A stretch of DNA of 57,969 bases, from positions 1 to 57,969 of the forward strand of contig WALW01000025.1 of the NCBI GenBank assembly GCA_015522635.1, written 5' to 3'. The DNA comes from Candidatus Tiamatella incendiivivens (GTDB lineage: Archaea > Thermoproteota > Thermoprotei_A > Sulfolobales > Acidilobaceae). The first letter of the stretch is position 1; the number at the start of each line of letters is the position of its first letter. Of the stretch, positions 16,973 through 25,895 are shown piece by piece. Under the pieces are notes generated by a model. It was not told where the DNA came from, did not search any database, and saw only the letters and a program-made list of their open reading frames with translations. A program made the position numbers and the translations under genes.

Positions 16973-17989
16973 TTGAAAAACCCTAGGATACGCTATGATA
17001 TTATAGTGGAAGTAGACGGTAAAGAAGTTCTTGACAGCTTAACATCCAAGTTATTACTTGGAGTTAAGAATAAGGGATCACTCCTTAAAGCATCTCAATC
17101 ACTCGGAGTGCCATATTCCAAGGCGTGGGATATGTTAAATAGAGCAGAACGGGTTCTAGGTGAAAGGTTGCTAGAAGCTTGGAAGGGCGGGGGAGGTAGG
17201 GGCGGCGCCCGGCTTACCCAGGTAGCAGAGGAGTTGCTTAATGCTTACTTAGCTGGAGAGAAAAAACTCATTGAGTGTTTAGGCCCATTGTTCCCTAGAA
17301 GTAGCGCTCAAGTAGAGCCGTCCCTCATAGTTGCCTATAGCCACGATCATATTATAGAGATCCTAGTAGAGAGGGTGAGGGGTAAGCTCCCGGTTGAGGG
17401 GGTTTGTAGTGGTTCCCTCAGAGCTCTAGCAATGCTCTCACTAGGAGAGAGTGATGTGTCATGTATGCATCTCTACGATCCGGAGGAAGACGCTTATAAT
17501 TATTCATATCTACGTAAATACTATATAGAGAATCCTATTCGCCTCGGAGGCTTCGAGAGAGAAGTTGTCTTTGCTGTGAATCCCAGTCTAGATGCATCTA
17601 GTGTACAGGATGTACTTGAGCTTATCGGTTCAGGGAAGGCTAGAATTGTGAATAGAAATGCTGGTAGTGGTACAAGACTATACCTTGACTTACTCCTAGA
17701 AAAAAACGGAATAGAGAGATCCCGAGTTATGGGTTATGACAATGTCAAGTTTACGCACGAAGAAGTCGCCCGTGAAATAGCTTCAGGCAGAGTTGACGCT
17801 GGAATAACCATTAGATACTATAGCGAGCTTTACGGCTTGAAAGGTATTAATATTAAATGGGAGAAATACGAGTGCTTTACAACAAGTGAGAGGAGAGGTT
17901 CTGAAGGAGTGAAAGCCTTCTATGAAACCCTCAATTCCGATTTGACAAACGAGTTAATCGGGAAACTACCTGGTTACAAGCAGATATAG
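16973..17989 (+). CDS. ModE-like regulator: winged helix fused to a periplasmic-binding-protein-like domain
   Basis: 338 residues. The N-terminal ~90 residues are a ModE-type winged helix (GVKNKGSLLKASQSLGVPYSKAWDMLN, then the GGGRGGARLT wing signature). The C-terminal ~220 residues resemble the COG1910 solute-binding domain (GSLRALAMLSLGESDV; NRNAGSGTRLYLDLLL; GRVDAGITIRYYSELYGL). The family senses molybdate or tungstate, or a related ligand, and regulates molybdenum genes. The GGAGG at 16958-16962 and a TTG at 16973 set the start; the nearer ATG at 16968 runs straight into a stop. It is convergent with the polyferredoxin gene and likely controls the reductase and maturation genes around it. 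Confidence 0.82.
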   Translation: MKNPRIRYDIIVEVDGKEVLDSLTSKLLLGVKNKGSLLKASQSLGVPYSKAWDMLNRAERVLGERLLEAWKGGGGRGGARLTQVAEELLNAYLAGEKKLIECLGPLFPRSSAQVEPSLIVAYSHDHIIEILVERVRGKLPVEGVCSGSLRALAMLSLGESDVSCMHLYDPEEDAYNYSYLRKYYIENPIRLGGFEREVVFAVNPSLDASSVQDVLELIGSGKARIVNRNAGSGTRLYLDLLLEKNGIERSRVMGYDNVKFTHEEVAREIASGRVDAGITIRYYSELYGLKGINIKWEKYECFTTSERRGSEGVKAFYETLNSDLTNELIGKLPGYKQI

Positions 17990-17996
17990 TGGAAAA

Positions 17997-19475
17997 TTAG
18001 TTAGACTCTTCTCTAGACCCCCCGAGTAATTGGCGTTCAATCAGTGTCTTCATTTTGCATTCCTGGCAAAGCCATAGTTGCTCGAGAACCCATTCGTCAA
18101 CTCCTGATTCCTTGAGTTTTCTCTCCAGTGCAAGTAAATGCTTTTTCGATCCTATTGGTTTCCCACAGCGTTTACATTTTGCTATTTCATCTCTTGCTAA
18201 TATGTGCGCCTCTTCTTTCAGTATATCCCTATTAAACTCATAGTCTAGCTTTAAAGCATCATATGGGCATGTTTTTTCGCATATCCCGCATGCCGTACAT
18301 CTATCCGGGTGAAAAATTAACTGAGTTTCATCTCCATCATTTACTCTTTCAAGCGCCCTGAAAGGGCATAGATTAGAGCAAGCATCACATACCAAGCATT
18401 TTTCATCATCGACCTTCACAAGGCCTACAACAGGATCTGTAAACTTTACTCTTTCAACCCCTAATGCAGACAAGATCTTATAGGCGTCTGTTTTTTCCTT
18501 AACAACAGAATAATCCTCTTCCAAAATCTTTATAGTAGGAGGCTTGCTCAGCGCCTCAGCTAACTCACTTGGTTGTATCAGTATTTTTGGCAAGGTTCCT
18601 AGCGGTTCCATGTTCCTTAGCCTCGGCTCAAACATCTCCCTACTCCCACAAGAGTTTATCTCTTCCCCACTACAGTATACCAATACTTGGAATCCCTTAG
18701 AGGCTGAAGCCAGTATATGATAGTCTGAGAACCAGCCTGGACACTCAACGTTAACGAAAACAGTTGGGTAACTGACTCTTATTTCTTGCTTACTTAGCTT
18801 AGCAAGTAAATCATTACACACACCAACAACATAACCCGGTTGTGAGGAGTACCTCCGAATTATCGAAAGAAGGTAGGTTAGAGATTCTATGTTCCATTGA
18901 GGCATAAGTATTAATCCAAACGGGCATGATCCCGTGCATAACCCGCATCCCGTGCATTTATCCAGATTAACTTGCGGGGGTTTCCCTGAAAGGGCTTCGA
19001 AGGGGCATGTTTCTACACATGCATTACAATATTTCCATGATTTACAGGTTTCTGGCTGTATTAACATGGGAGCAGGATAGTAGTCAAATAATGACTTAAA
19101 CGGGGATGTCAGCATTGCTCTTCTATCCACCGTCTTTGTTGGCCTAATTTTATAGAGGGCTTTCTGCGCCATGAAGGATAATAGGGCAGAGTGTTTCGCA
19201 TGAACAAGGTGGCGTGGATCTATACCTGGTATATAATTAAATTCCAGTGTATCCAGAGGATGATATAGATAAAAGTTCGATCCCTTTTTCTCTATCTCCT
19301 TACGGATATTAGGATAGTTTTCCCATGCCCTAGAGTATAATCCTAGAACAGGCTGATCCTTAGTTGCATTTGATATTATAGAGTCCTCTAACTCATCCTC
19401 ACTATCATAAATGAGGGTGTATACGTTTAATTGCCCGATTTCTTCTATTACCTTCTTAGTCGTTATTACAACCAA
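17997..19475 (-). CDS. Multi-cluster ferredoxin protein (SreD-like polyferredoxin)
   Basis: 492 residues with four [4Fe-4S] groups in two pairs: C144/150/153/157 with C174/177/180/184, and C360/363/366/370 with C393/396/399/403. Two further CxxC pairs near the C-terminus (C434/C437 and C470/C473) look like a zinc or rubredoxin-like knuckle. The first group has an unusual C-x5-C-x2-C-x3-C spacing. No signal peptide is present, so it should act in the cytoplasm. The TTG start follows AGGTGT. It is the last gene of a minus-strand run after MobA, TatA and TatC. A polyferredoxin is also part of the known Acidianus sulfur reductase cluster (sreABCDE); homology is my inference. Confidence 0.7.
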   Translation of the reverse strand: MVVITTKKVIEEIGQLNVYTLIYDSEDELEDSIISNATKDQPVLGLYSRAWENYPNIRKEIEKKGSNFYLYHPLDTLEFNYIPGIDPRHLVHAKHSALLSFMAQKALYKIRPTKTVDRRAMLTSPFKSLFDYYPAPMLIQPETCKSWKYCNACVETCPFEALSGKPPQVNLDKCTGCGLCTGSCPFGLILMPQWNIESLTYLLSIIRRYSSQPGYVVGVCNDLLAKLSKQEIRVSYPTVFVNVECPGWFSDYHILASASKGFQVLVYCSGEEINSCGSREMFEPRLRNMEPLGTLPKILIQPSELAEALSKPPTIKILEEDYSVVKEKTDAYKILSALGVERVKFTDPVVGLVKVDDEKCLVCDACSNLCPFRALERVNDGDETQLIFHPDRCTACGICEKTCPYDALKLDYEFNRDILKEEAHILARDEIAKCKRCGKPIGSKKHLLALERKLKESGVDEWVLEQLWLCQECKMKTLIERQLLGGSREESN

Positions 19476-19573
19476 TATTAATCACACCTAGATGCGTCTA
19501 TGTGATAGGAATATTAATCCATTCTCTATAGATTCCACAGGGTAGAACCCCGGGCTTACACCGGATTCTCCAT

Positions 19574-20485
19574 TTAAGCATCCTTGTTCTGATCCTGAAG
19601 GACGATAGGTTCAGGGGATATAACTTCAGTCGGCACTGGTATCCCATCATTTCCGCGTCTTTTGTGTTTAGCTCCAAGCTTTGCTGCCAACATTATTGCA
19701 GCAAACATGCCTGTACCTATTACAACCATTCCCAATCCACTAGGATCCGGGCTTATAGCTGCTCCTAAAACCATGCTTAGAAAGAAAATATATTTTTTAT
19801 TCTCGCCGACGAACCATTTATCTTCTACAACATTAAACGACACCAACAGATATACTATCAATGGGACTTCGAAGGCTACTCCCGTAGCTAGTGCTATCAG
19901 TATTATTGTGGAAAAGAGCTGCTCTACATCTGAAAATGCTATTAATGTGTTACTTCCTACTACAGCGGCTGATGTTATTATCATTATTCTGAAAGCAAAT
20001 GGGAGAACTATAAAGAAGGCAATCGCGATACCTACTAGAAATAATCCTATCGCCGCGATTGCAAGAGACTTTATCCTACCTTTCTCACTGGGATATAACG
20101 CCGGTTCCACATAGGCATATATTTCATGTGCTATTACAGGGCTTGCACCTAAAAGCCCTAGAAGTAACGCTGTCTTTATTAAGAGGTTAAATCCTGCAAA
20201 CGGATTATACTGTGCTATATGCACAGCAAACGTTTTCCCGTGCCAAGTAACAGTTTTAGGTAGAACATAGCTTATAACTGCATTTGGAAAGTAACTGACT
20301 AGTGGAATATAGTATTTAAAGTCGACAGGAATGAATGATAGTACTCCTGCAGTAACTATTACCGCTATAAAAATTCTTCTCAGACGTATTGAGAGTTCTA
20401 CCAAGTGATCCATTATAGGTTTTTCCCTATCATGAGGTGGTATACCGTCTTCAACTCTCTCCCTCCTTAGTTCATTCAATATCAC
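19574..20485 (-). CDS. tatC: Sec-independent protein translocase TatC
   Basis: 303 residues with six predicted membrane helices and the TatC N-terminal signature IMDHLVELSIRLRR (HLxELxxRL). TatC is the receptor for twin-arginine signals in the cytoplasmic membrane. The N-terminus has a longer charged extension (~25 residues) than bacterial TatC. The GTG start is 98 bases downstream of tatA. It serves the Tat-exported reductase encoded on the other strand, the only obvious Tat substrate in the window. Confidence 0.93.
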   Translation of the reverse strand: MILNELRRERVEDGIPPHDREKPIMDHLVELSIRLRRIFIAVIVTAGVLSFIPVDFKYYIPLVSYFPNAVISYVLPKTVTWHGKTFAVHIAQYNPFAGFNLLIKTALLLGLLGASPVIAHEIYAYVEPALYPSEKGRIKSLAIAAIGLFLVGIAIAFFIVLPFAFRIMIITSAAVVGSNTLIAFSDVEQLFSTIILIALATGVAFEVPLIVYLLVSFNVVEDKWFVGENKKYIFFLSMVLGAAISPDPSGLGMVVIGTGMFAAIMLAAKLGAKHKRRGNDGIPVPTEVISPEPIVLQDQNKDA

Positions 20486-20583
20486 GCACCATTATTATTC
20501 ATCACAAAAACTATGTTATCTATAGGTTCAGCGAATTCGAATGTAGTTATAACGTGGCTCAGCTCTATTACTTGTATATATTT

Positions 20584-20916
20584 TTAGATAATACCTTTCT
20601 CTTTAGCTTTTGCCAGTACCTCTTTCACAAGTTCAGCATTACTCTTGCCTTCAGTAGATACCTCTAGTTTGCTAGCCAGCTTCTTAACTAAATCCATATC
20701 AATATCGCTTGATGATTCACTTGACTCAGAGGCAGCGTGAAGCTTTTTAGCTTGACCTATGGTTTCCTCGTCATACAATCCTTGGCTGGCTTTTTTGAAT
20801 TCCCTCATAGCCTGTCCTAGACCTTTAGCTAGTTGGGGGAGCTTTGTTGGCCCCAGTATTAGGAGCAGTATAACCAGTAGAATTAATAGCTCGTCTCCTT
20901 GGAGAAACGCACCCAC
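20584..20916 (-). CDS. tatA: Tat translocase subunit TatA/E
   Basis: About 110 residues. A short GDELLILLVILLLILGPTK helix is followed by the amphipathic LPQLAKGLGQAMREFKKA helix, the hallmark of TatA, and then an acidic Ser-rich and Lys-rich tail. I place the start at GTG 20914-20916 because a GAGGTG site lies six to seven bases upstream, giving MGAFLQGDELL; a TTG at 20952 would add 12 residues that do not fit the family. It lies between mobA and tatC on the same strand. Confidence 0.9.
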   Translation of the reverse strand: MGAFLQGDELLILLVILLLILGPTKLPQLAKGLGQAMREFKKASQGLYDEETIGQAKKLHAASESSESSSDIDMDLVKKLASKLEVSTEGKSNAELVKEVLAKAKEKGII

Positions 20917-20967
20917 TCCAGACACCTCTTTTGTCCGTATTTCATGTTTCAACTTGTGGTAATAAGC

Positions 20968-21816
20968 TTATATACGGTTTTCCATCTGATTTTCATTAGC
21001 CATTAGGACTAGTTTTTCTAGCTCTGCAACCCGATGAGCGTCTTTTCTTGCGTGAATAGAAAACAGTGTGAGCCCCAAAGACTTGTACTGTTCTGATTCT
21101 ACTATATACATAACTCTAGCAGTCAGATATTTCTTGCCTTTTATATATGAAAGTGCTTTAGAGAAAAAATTGCCTTGACCGAGAATAAGTTGTTCCTGAA
21201 TAGGAGGTGAGACTCTAATATTATGCATACCAGGATCGTTTACATTTAAGAATTCTTTATAGGAATCCGTGAAGTAAGACCATTCAGGGTACATGGAAAT
21301 TCCTGCGCCTCTATAGAGATCGGTTGTTCTCGTTAAATGCCTACGAGTTATACAAGAGTCTCGGATAGCTTGAAGCGCATTACCCTTTACGTACCCTACT
21401 GTGACAGCTGGGTATCCCCCGGGGAGTAGAGGCGATAACGCTTCAACACCTGTTTTATCAGCTATCTCAGCCAGTCTACTCAAAGTATCAGCCTTTATAT
21501 AGGGGTAATCAACTGCAACTATCCAGTATGACGTATATATAGGATCAAGTGACATTATGCTTGAAAGCCCTCTTGGAGGCCCGCTGCATGGTAGTTCTTG
21601 ATCTTTGACTAGGTTCCCTCCTAGTTGAACAGCTAGTTCAACCGCTTCTCTAGGAGTCCTCTCCGAGTATGATATTAGTATGCTACTTGTGAGCTCTGAT
21701 AATTCTTTGAATACTCTTTCTAGGAATGTTTTCCCCTCAATCTTCTCTAGGGCCTTCGGCCTGCCATACCTTTCCGATGACCCCCCTACTAGTATTATGC
21801 CAGCCGCATCCTTCAT
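20968..21816 (-). CDS. mobA: MobA-like molybdenum cofactor guanylyltransferase with C-terminal extension
   Basis: 282 residues. The N-terminus has the nucleotidyltransferase signature LVGGSSERYGRPKAL (catalytic Lys K21), and DYPYIKADTL fits the metal-binding D-x-P region. MobA attaches GMP to molybdopterin to make MGD, needed by the reductase across the strand. Typical MobA is about 190-200 residues; here ~75 extra residues follow (after about position 205) with no recognised domain. It heads the minus-strand tatA-tatC-polyferredoxin run. Other MobA-like nucleotidyltransferases (for example MocA) are possible, but the context strongly favours MobA. Confidence 0.8.
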   Translation of the reverse strand: MKDAAGIILVGGSSERYGRPKALEKIEGKTFLERVFKELSELTSSILISYSERTPREAVELAVQLGGNLVKDQELPCSGPPRGLSSIMSLDPIYTSYWIVAVDYPYIKADTLSRLAEIADKTGVEALSPLLPGGYPAVTVGYVKGNALQAIRDSCITRRHLTRTTDLYRGAGISMYPEWSYFTDSYKEFLNVNDPGMHNIRVSPPIQEQLILGQGNFFSKALSYIKGKKYLTARVMYIVESEQYKSLGLTLFSIHARKDAHRVAELEKLVLMANENQMENRI

Positions 21817-21884
21817 AGCTTATCCTTGTATAACGCGTGTAGTATGTAGAGGTAATTATTATTGGTGACGTTTCTAACCAACCT

Positions 21885-22514
21885 TTGTCGGTGTATTCCT
21901 TGGTGTATAAGCGGGTTAGTGATAGGGAACTAAGATTGCTGAGGCCGTTACCTGTTTTCTTATTGTTTACCGGTTCTATGGTTGAGGGTGACTTAGACGT
22001 CATGACGTTGAGCTGGGTTACCCCTCTATCTAAAAGGCAGAGGAAGATAGGGATTGTGGTTGAGAAGGGTAATTACTCCTGGTCTCTTCTTGAGAAGTAT
22101 CCTTGGTTTTCTATAGCTATCCCGGATTCCTCTCAAGTAGACCTCGTTAAGTATGTTGGAACTAGGAGCAAGCGGGAAAGTGATAAGATCTCGACAACTG
22201 GGATTAAACTGCGTTCTTGGGATGTAGATGAGAATATTCCTTTTCCAGAAGGATTCATGGGGGTTTTAGTAGGTAGGATTATACGAGAAGTCGACTTCGA
22301 TTCTTCTACAATGTTTGTAGGTCATGTTGAGGCTGCATATGCGGATAGTGATGCTTACGATGATGAAAACGGCTGGATTATAGAGGAGAAAAAACCCGTT
22401 CTTCACCTGGTTAAACATTATTTTGCCTTTCCTTGTAGTAGAGTTTCAGTAGTCAATACTCGATGGGGGATTGGTATAAAGAAGCCATGGAGAAATATGT
22501 TTGACTCAAAGTAG
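21885..22514 (+). CDS. Flavin reductase-like FMN-binding protein (flavoredoxin type)
   Basis: About 209 residues with the split-barrel flavin reductase pattern: LLRPLPVFLLFTG, then VMTLSWVTPLSKRQRKIGIVV, YPWFSIAIPDSSQVDLVKYVGTRSKRESDK. Such proteins bind FMN and either reduce flavin for partner enzymes or act as flavoredoxins. No good ribosome binding site marks the start; TTG 21885 and GTG 21891 are both possible and the conserved region begins near residue 18. It is divergent from mobA and its 3' end overlaps the amidohydrolase gene by nine bases. Confidence 0.75.
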   Translation: MSVYSLVYKRVSDRELRLLRPLPVFLLFTGSMVEGDLDVMTLSWVTPLSKRQRKIGIVVEKGNYSWSLLEKYPWFSIAIPDSSQVDLVKYVGTRSKRESDKISTTGIKLRSWDVDENIPFPEGFMGVLVGRIIREVDFDSSTMFVGHVEAAYADSDAYDDENGWIIEEKKPVLHLVKHYFAFPCSRVSVVNTRWGIGIKKPWRNMFDSK

Positions 22515-23972
22515 CTTATCCTGTAGAACTAATGGTAGTAACCTCGCCGGCCCCCTCCATTCCTTATTGGAAGGGTCATTAGGACTCCACGCTATTGAGC
22601 TTATATTAGTGTTAACTTCGAGTTTTCCTAGTTCAGATACTGTTCCACCGGAAGCTTTTGCAGCCATAATTGTATAGGCTTTGAATGCTTCTTTGGGGCT
22701 TAGTGACTCGTTTTCATTACAGAGTATTGTATCACAATCAGAGTAAGCTGCTCTAAGTGTCTCCCAAGGCTGGTAAGGGTCTACAGGAGAGTCAGTTGAA
22801 AACGATAGTTTTACTCTGTTTCTTAGCATTGTTCTATATCTGTAAGTTTCTAACGCTCTGCCTATGCCCAACCTTTTATCAAGCCACCAGTCCCCGATCC
22901 TAAAGTAGGGTTGAACAACTATATGGACTCCTAAAGCTGAAGCCCTGACAATATCACCATCATCCGCCAAACTGAAATGTTCTATTCTACCATGATCACT
23001 CAATCCTAGTCTCTCATAGGCTTCTAAGACTTCTGATATTGCAAGATCCCCTATTGCATGGATTGCTACTCGGAGATTTCTGGAGAGGGCTTCTCTAGCT
23101 ATTTTCTCTATTTCCTTTGAGGTTAGAAGTAATTGACCATGTGTTTCCTTATCCGCATACGGTTCCTCGAGTGCTGCGGTGTGAGCCCCAAAGCTGCCAT
23201 CTGCATATAACTTGATCCCTGCTAAAGATATATTTGGATCAGGTATCTCTTGGAATTCGTTTATCCTATAATAGTCCGGGTAACATGAGACTTTTTGAAG
23301 AATATTCCGTTGCCGAGATATGGTTATGAGAGAACGGTATTCGCTTGGAGTGCAACTCATACTAGACAATCCCGCTATTCCCGTTTCAGCGAGTTCTTTT
23401 AGGGCAGCATGTACATACTCTATCGTATTTCCATTCCTTTCCAGTAGCGTGTTAACCGTATATTCTACTGCATCCTCCAGCAGTATTCCTTTCTCAGCGT
23501 CAACGAATTTTGGATACTTCTTTTGCGGCTCAACTATTCTGAGAGCCAAAGTGTTAGCAACTGCCATGTGACCACATACCCTCACTGCAATAGCAGGTCT
23601 ATCCTGAACGTACTTGTCGAGAATTCTCCTAGTGGGGATTGTTCCAGGAGTGTTAAAAGACTCTTGATCCCAGCCTCTGCCATAAACTATGCTTCCACTC
23701 ACGCCTGCCAACAGTCTACCTATTTCCTCGGGATCCCTCGTATTCTCTAGGCTTGCGCCCAAGAGTTTTATTCCTGTACCTGTTAGATGTATATGTGCAT
23801 CGATAAAACCTGGAAAAACGTATCCTTTTATCTTGACGGTTTTGGCATAGCTTATCTCTCCCCTATCTATGCCTATTACCACTCCGGTTGCCGTGTCTAC
23901 AGCTATGTTGTTTCCAATATGATGTAAGCTGTTGTCTAATACGCTATCAGCTTCGATGACCAGTGTAGGCAT
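22506..23972 (-). CDS. Amidohydrolase family 3 metal-dependent hydrolase
   Basis: 488 residues. The metal-binding start PGFIDAHIHLTGTG, the mid-domain RGWDQESF motif, AIHAIGDLAISEVLEAYE and the late FSTDSPVDPYQPW segment match YtcJ/Amidohydro_3 proteins (TIM barrel with HxH and a late catalytic Asp). The substrate cannot be read from the sequence; members hydrolyse formamides, N-acyl groups or cyclic amides. It is a single-gene unit on the minus strand, convergent with the flavin reductase. Confidence 0.85.
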   Translation of the reverse strand: MPTLVIEADSVLDNSLHHIGNNIAVDTATGVVIGIDRGEISYAKTVKIKGYVFPGFIDAHIHLTGTGIKLLGASLENTRDPEEIGRLLAGVSGSIVYGRGWDQESFNTPGTIPTRRILDKYVQDRPAIAVRVCGHMAVANTLALRIVEPQKKYPKFVDAEKGILLEDAVEYTVNTLLERNGNTIEYVHAALKELAETGIAGLSSMSCTPSEYRSLITISRQRNILQKVSCYPDYYRINEFQEIPDPNISLAGIKLYADGSFGAHTAALEEPYADKETHGQLLLTSKEIEKIAREALSRNLRVAIHAIGDLAISEVLEAYERLGLSDHGRIEHFSLADDGDIVRASALGVHIVVQPYFRIGDWWLDKRLGIGRALETYRYRTMLRNRVKLSFSTDSPVDPYQPWETLRAAYSDCDTILCNENESLSPKEAFKAYTIMAAKASGGTVSELGKLEVNTNISSIAWSPNDPSNKEWRGPARLLPLVLQDKLL

Positions 23973-24083
23973 TGTTTATACACTATTCATCAGAATAATA
24001 TGTAAACAAGTATATTATTATAGACCTTGTACTTATTTCACCCTTGAGATTACAGCTATAAATGGTTAGGGAGTGTGAAGAGT

Positions 24084-25268
24084 ATGGTTGACAAGAAAAT
24101 TATGATACCAACTGAAGAGGAAATAAAGAAAGGATTAGTTACTGATATTTACTTCTATCGTACAAAGAGAATCCTTGAAGAATCCGGCTTATCGGATGTT
24201 AGAGTTAGAATGGAGGTTCACTCGTACAAGCTTCCGAGCAACTATAAGTGGGCTGTTTTCGCCGGGTTATCAGAGACGATTAGCATTCTAGAAAACAAGG
24301 ATTTGACTGTTTACGCCATACCAGAAGGCACCTTTTACAAGGAGAAAGAGCCCCTAATGATAATAGAAGGCAAGTATGTTGATATGGCTATGTTCGAAAC
24401 GGCTATTCTCGGTATACTAAGGCATGCAACTAGTGTCGCAACTAAGTCATCAAGAATTAAGAAACTTGCAGGGAATAAAACTGTTCTATTCTTTGGCCTA
24501 AGAAGTAGTCACCCCGCAATCTCACTGGTCCTCGATAAATATAGCTACCTAGGAGGGCTGGATGCGGTAAGTGGTTTACTAGCTGAGAAGTATTTAGGAT
24601 TAAAACCTAAGGGCACAATGCCTCATGCTTTGATTATAGTATTTGGTAATCAAGTAGAGGCATGGAAATGGTATGCCAAAATATATGGGCAGGACTCGCC
24701 TATCATTGCTCTAGTAGATACCTTTATGGATGAAAGATATGAATCCCTACTGGCTGCTAGGGAGCTAGGTGAGAAGCTAGGGGGAGTAAGACTGGATACC
24801 CCTGGAAGCAGGAGGGGGAGGATGAGGGATATAGTTGAAGAGGTTAGGTGGACCCTTGATATTAACGGATATAAGAATGTGAATATAATCGTAAGCGGAG
24901 GCATAAATGAGGCGGATATCACGGAGCTGAGAGACGTAGTTGACGGTTTCGGCGTGGGTACTAGTATAGCGTGGCCTAAGAATGTTGATATAAGCATGGA
25001 TATAGTCGAGGTAGACAGGGGAAACGGGTGGGAGAAAATAACGAAGAGGGGGAAACTACCGGGGGCAAAAGCACTTTACCGTTGCTTAGGAATGCATGAT
25101 CACATTACACTACTTGACGAGGAACCCCCAGAGAAATGCCCAGACGGGTCTAAACCCGTTAAAATGACAAGGAAGATTATGGAGAACGGTAGACTATTAG
25201 AAGAGTTGCCTGGGCTGGTTGAAACCAGGGAATACGTGCTTAAGCAATTAGAGGAGACAGACATTTGA
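24084..25268 (+). CDS. pncB: Nicotinate phosphoribosyltransferase
   Basis: About 394 residues. LVTDIYFYRTKRILEESG, FFGLRSSHPAISLVLDKYSYLGGLDAVSG, LVDTFMDE and the phosphate loop IIVSGGINEADI match the archaeal nicotinate phosphoribosyltransferase family of NAD salvage. Four Cys/His residues near the C-terminus (CLGMHDH...CPDG) could form the zinc site seen in several archaeal members. The ATG at 24084 has GGGAG ten bases upstream; a GTG at 24075 is the alternative. Its stop overlaps the start of the MoaB-like gene. Confidence 0.88.
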   Translation: MVDKKIMIPTEEEIKKGLVTDIYFYRTKRILEESGLSDVRVRMEVHSYKLPSNYKWAVFAGLSETISILENKDLTVYAIPEGTFYKEKEPLMIIEGKYVDMAMFETAILGILRHATSVATKSSRIKKLAGNKTVLFFGLRSSHPAISLVLDKYSYLGGLDAVSGLLAEKYLGLKPKGTMPHALIIVFGNQVEAWKWYAKIYGQDSPIIALVDTFMDERYESLLAARELGEKLGGVRLDTPGSRRGRMRDIVEEVRWTLDINGYKNVNIIVSGGINEADITELRDVVDGFGVGTSIAWPKNVDISMDIVEVDRGNGWEKITKRGKLPGAKALYRCLGMHDHITLLDEEPPEKCPDGSKPVKMTRKIMENGRLLEELPGLVETREYVLKQLEETDI

Positions 25269-25759
25269 AAACAGACGATAAAATTATCTGCAGAATAGTG
25301 ACTAGTGACAGTATAGTTAATGGAGAGAAGCCTGACTCTTCTTTAGAGTTTTTTAACAATAAAGCCAACGAACTAGGCTTGACGCCCTACACTATCTATA
25401 CTTCCAACAGTCTTGTTAAAATACGCGATGCAGTACACAGGTTATTGTTGAGCGGATGTAGAGTAATAATAGTGACAGGTGGAACCGGGGCATCTCCCTG
25501 GGATTTAAGCATCCAGGCAGTAGAGCCCTTAGCTGGCAAAGAACTGCCCGGTGTAGGGGATTTACATAGGGTTTTTTCATTTAATAATGGCGTGAAGGCT
25601 GCTTGGGCTTCTAGGGTAACAGGATTTATTTCAGGTTCTTCTATAGTATTTGTCGTTCCCGGTAATCCCGATGCTCTAAAAGTTTTATTTGATATAATCG
25701 AGGATAAACTATTGCACGTACTCCGTGAGATTTGGGGAGAAAAAGTCCACAATAATTAA
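25265..25759 (+). CDS. moaB: MoaB/MogA-type molybdopterin adenylyltransferase
   Basis: 164 residues with the TGGTG motif at 71-75 (TGGTGASPWDL) and the second conserved block ELPGVGDLHRVFSF, the MoaB/MogA signature. The enzyme adenylates molybdopterin before metal insertion. The TTG start overlaps the previous stop (TTGA) and has GAGGAG just upstream, so it is co-transcribed with pncB. It complements mobA and the ModE-like gene 4-8 kb away. Confidence 0.88.
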   Translation: MKTDDKIICRIVTSDSIVNGEKPDSSLEFFNNKANELGLTPYTIYTSNSLVKIRDAVHRLLLSGCRVIIVTGGTGASPWDLSIQAVEPLAGKELPGVGDLHRVFSFNNGVKAAWASRVTGFISGSSIVFVVPGNPDALKVLFDIIEDKLLHVLREIWGEKVHNN

Positions 25760-25895
25760 GGATAATACGAGTCAGCATATAATCGTTTATGCCCGGAGGA
25801 AACTGATTTATTTGTTATTCTCGACCATTATTTTTCTCAAGGTACATGTTTAAGACGGCTTTCGAAAAGGCTGAGACTCTTGAAGGTGGAATAGA

